Part shown: one piece after another, positions 62,465 through 64,000 of the stretch
How the letters are laid out: every line of letters starts with the position of its first letter
How positions within the stretch are numbered: the first letter of the stretch is position 1
DNA from: Sphingomonas sp. AOB5
GTDB lineage: Bacteria; Pseudomonadota; Alphaproteobacteria; Sphingomonadales; Sphingomonadaceae
Direction: 5' to 3'
Assembly (NCBI RefSeq): GCF_029433115.1
Contig: NZ_JARNTV010000007.1
Location: 46,445 to 110,444 of the forward strand
DNA length: 64,000 nucleotides
Notes under the pieces: generated by a model
The model's database searches: none
Told to the model about the DNA's origin: nothing
The model's input: only the letters and a program-made list of their open reading frames with translations
Translations under genes and position numbers: made by a program

Positions 62465-62980
62465 CTACCAGGTGACGTGGATCGGCGCGGGCATCCAGCG
62501 GTGGAAGACGACCGAGAAGCTCCACGGGATCTGATCGGTCAGCACGTCGACGGTCTTGCGCTGAACCTCCAGTGTCGCACGATCTTCGTGAAAGGTCAGC
62601 CGCCCCTCGCGCTGAATGAAGGTCTCGCGAAGGATATCGGTGGAAGCGTTCCGCAAGTGGGGCCAGTTGGTCCTCACCGCTTTCAGCAGATCGTCGCAGG
62701 TATCGATTTCCTCCGGCGAAGGCTCGGCTGCCGCTTCCACCGGCGTTGCGGGATCGAGGCCGCAGAGCAGCTTGTTCAGCGTCAGTTCCGGCTCCGGCGC
62801 GTCCCAGCGCCCATCGGCGACATGCTGGAGCAGGCGCGCGCCGCGCGGATCGATGGCAGGACGGGAATCGTCGTTCTGGCGGACCAGCCCCAGATGCTCG
62901 AACAGGTGCGGAAGATAGGGATTGAGCAGGACGAGCCCGGCATTGCCGACAAAGACGCGATCCGTTTGCTGGCGTTCCAT
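62465..62980 (-). CDS. Stand-alone C-terminal domain of a contractile injection system tape-measure protein
   Basis: 171 residues from ATG 62980. RVFVGNAGLVLLNPYLPHLF, then LTLNKLLCGLDP, CDDLLKAVRTNWPHLRNAST, LRETFIQREGRL, VQRKTVDVLTDQIPWSFS and the ending WMPAPIHVTW follow the CIS_TMP C-terminal domain almost motif for motif, as I know it from extracellular contractile injection systems. Full proteins of this family are far longer. The reading can extend upstream to about 63721 but only over the opposite-strand TPR and FecR genes, so I reject that. No baseplate, sheath or tube genes are in the window. Confidence 0.82.
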   Translation of the reverse strand: MERQQTDRVFVGNAGLVLLNPYLPHLFEHLGLVRQNDDSRPAIDPRGARLLQHVADGRWDAPEPELTLNKLLCGLDPATPVEAAAEPSPEEIDTCDDLLKAVRTNWPHLRNASTDILRETFIQREGRLTFHEDRATLEVQRKTVDVLTDQIPWSFSVVFHRWMPAPIHVTW

Positions 62981-63072
62981 CGCGCCGGGGTTCCATGATT
63001 GCGTGCCGGGGTCAACGCGCGGTACGCTCGTCTCATGCCGACTCGCCACGAAGCCGGCGCTGGGAGGCGGAT

Positions 63073-63468
63073 ATGGCCATCCGACACCTTTTGTTTTCCG
63101 TTGCTTTCGCTGCTGCGGGCCTTTGCGCCGCACCTGCCCTTGCGCAGTCCGCGGAGCTTGCCGAAATCGACCAGCTTTCGCGCGCATCCGAGGGGATCCC
63201 GAGCGGGATGGCGCTGGCACGGCGGCAGATCGGGGACAGCGATCTGATCGGCGCGGTGGCGACGCTGGAGCGGTTGCTGATCGATCATCCCGAGGCCGAT
63301 GACGCGCTGTTGCTGCATGCCAGCCTGCTCTGCCGGCTGGACGACAAGCAGGGTGCGCGGGCCGAACTGGCCGAGATGGAAAGCGTGCGGGTGAGCGAGG
63401 CGGGCTGGGCGGAGGTGACCGCGGCATGCGGCGCGGTGCCGCGGCCGCAGGGCTGGGGAGGGCAGTGA
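63073..63468 (+). CDS. Exported TPR-like protein
   Basis: 131 residues. A signal peptide (LLFSVAFAAAGLCAAPALAQS), then one or two tetratricopeptide-like helical pairs (ELAEIDQLSRASEG; VATLERLLIDHPEADDALLLHASLL). GGGAGG five bases before ATG 63073. Its TGA overlaps the start of the FecR gene (TGATG). Confidence 0.75.
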   Translation: MAIRHLLFSVAFAAAGLCAAPALAQSAELAEIDQLSRASEGIPSGMALARRQIGDSDLIGAVATLERLLIDHPEADDALLLHASLLCRLDDKQGARAELAEMESVRVSEAGWAEVTAACGAVPRPQGWGGQ

Positions 63469-64000
63469 TGCGCATCGCCCTCGCCCTGACGACTTCGGTC
63501 GCGGCCATCGCCATTGTCGCGGCCGCGCCGCTGGCCGAGCAGGTCATCGGCGCCGCGACCGCGGTGAAGAACGACGTTCGCATCCGCAAGCCCGGCGGCG
63601 CAGTGCCGCGTCCGGTGGCGCTGCGGCAGCGGATCGCGCTGGGCGACGGGGTGCAGACCGGCGCGAAGAGCCAGATGCAGGTGCTGCTGCTCGATCGTTC
63701 GGTGTTCACCGTCGGCGCCAATGCGCGGCTGACGATCGATCGCTTCGTCTACGATCCCGGCCGCGCGGGCAGCATGGGGGCGACCGTGACGCGCGGCGCG
63801 TTCCGCTTCATGTCCGGCCGGGGCGGGAGCAGCGGATCGACGATCCGCACGCCGGTGGCCTCGGTCGGGATCCGCGGGACGATCCTGGAAGGCGTTGTGG
63901 GGCCGGACGCGGCGCTGATCGCGGCGAACGAGCGCGCAGTGGGCCGCGGGGTGCGATCCGATCCCGAGACTGCGACGCTGATCGTGCTGCGCGGGCCGGG
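63468..64000 (+). CDS. FecR-domain protein (3' partial)
   Basis: The first 177 residues are visible. A signal peptide (IALALTTSVAAIAIVAAAPLAE), then a FecR-like domain: VKNDVRIRKPGG...LRQRIALGDGVQTGAKSQMQVLLLDRSVFTVGANARLTID ... GAFRFMSG, TIRTPVASVGIRGTILEG. In this context (coupled to a TPR protein) FecR domains often belong to periplasmic signalling or scaffold proteins rather than to iron dicitrate. The gene continues beyond the window. Confidence 0.88.
   Translation, partial: MRIALALTTSVAAIAIVAAAPLAEQVIGAATAVKNDVRIRKPGGAVPRPVALRQRIALGDGVQTGAKSQMQVLLLDRSVFTVGANARLTIDRFVYDPGRAGSMGATVTRGAFRFMSGRGGSSGSTIRTPVASVGIRGTILEGVVGPDAALIAANERAVGRGVRSDPETATLIVLRGP

Noticed and set aside
62981..63721. 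Upstream extension of the tape-measure-like protein
   Set aside because: Lies opposite the TPR and FecR genes, which have good start sites and signal peptides; the extension is low-complexity Arg/Pro/Ser.
1..64000. tRNA, rRNA, prophage or insertion sequence
   Set aside because: I looked in the gaps and at gene content and saw no cloverleaf, ribosomal sequence, transposase or phage structural cluster; a tRNA or Infernal scan would settle it.

Overview
The window is a 64-kb stretch of a high-GC chromosome from an alphaproteobacterium, most likely a sphingomonad (Sphingomonadaceae, Sphingomonas-like). This rests on gene order and family content (bamB-der, aroQ-accB-accC, a fused thiS-thiG, secB-Tim44-mltA-smr, rpmH-rnpA-yidD-yidC-engB, DUF418/DUF4893 proteins, an EcfG-type stress promoter). 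It was not tested by any database search. Gene density is high, with many 1-4 base overlaps. I saw no rRNA, tRNA, CRISPR array, insertion sequence or prophage. Both ends cut a gene: bamB at the left and a FecR-domain gene at the right.

Layout. 1-4.1 kb: outer-membrane assembly (bamB), ribosome GTPase (der), a TusA-like protein, an orphan Hpt protein, and the iron-storage pair bfr/bfd with two Fur-like boxes before bfd. 4.2-12.7 kb: DUF418 and other membrane proteins, nitroreductase, DUF3052, purL, a PAS protein, lipoproteins and arsC. 12.7-18.6 kb: accC-accB-aroQ diverging from a thiSG fusion, a lipoprotein hydrolase, a methyltransferase, and csbD behind a general-stress promoter. Two near-identical 117-119-bp palindromic repeats lie at convergent gene ends here. 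18.7-25.6 kb: a ThDP enzyme, two tandem TonB-C-domain paralogues (one frameshifted), a GST, a 31-39-codon micro-ORF, and a CoA-transferase operon split by a lipoprotein acid-phosphatase gene. 25.6-34.7 kb: PAP2 phosphatase, M20 amidohydrolase, two zincin-like proteins, 3-hydroxybutyrate dehydrogenase beside a patatin, a hydrolase and a TPR protein.

34.8-47.6 kb: glyoxalase I, nitronate monooxygenase and glyoxalase II in a row; two tandem small Cys-containing exported proteins; trpS-murJ; secB; Tim44-mltA-smr; a GGDEF-EAL protein; dapE; cupin. 47.6-55.8 kb: epimerase, GST, quinone reductase, an HGSNAT-like membrane acyltransferase diverging from a marR-MFS efflux unit with a perfect palindrome over the marR start, a chemoreceptor without HAMP, and an AIG2-like protein. 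55.8-64 kb: engB-yidC-yidD-rnpA-rpmH, mscL, comM, a stand-alone C-terminal domain of the contractile-injection-system tape-measure family, then a TPR and a FecR gene.

Most of the window is core metabolism and envelope biogenesis. The items most worth a second look are: rnpA, whose only standard start codon lies upstream of rpmH so that rpmH is nested out of frame inside it, as in Thermus; the isolated CIS tape-measure domain; the coupled micro-ORF before the CoA transferase; the phosphatase gene between the two CoA-transferase subunits; the double Fur-like box at bfd; and the MarR palindrome. I did not find a multi-gene system that I could call wholly new.
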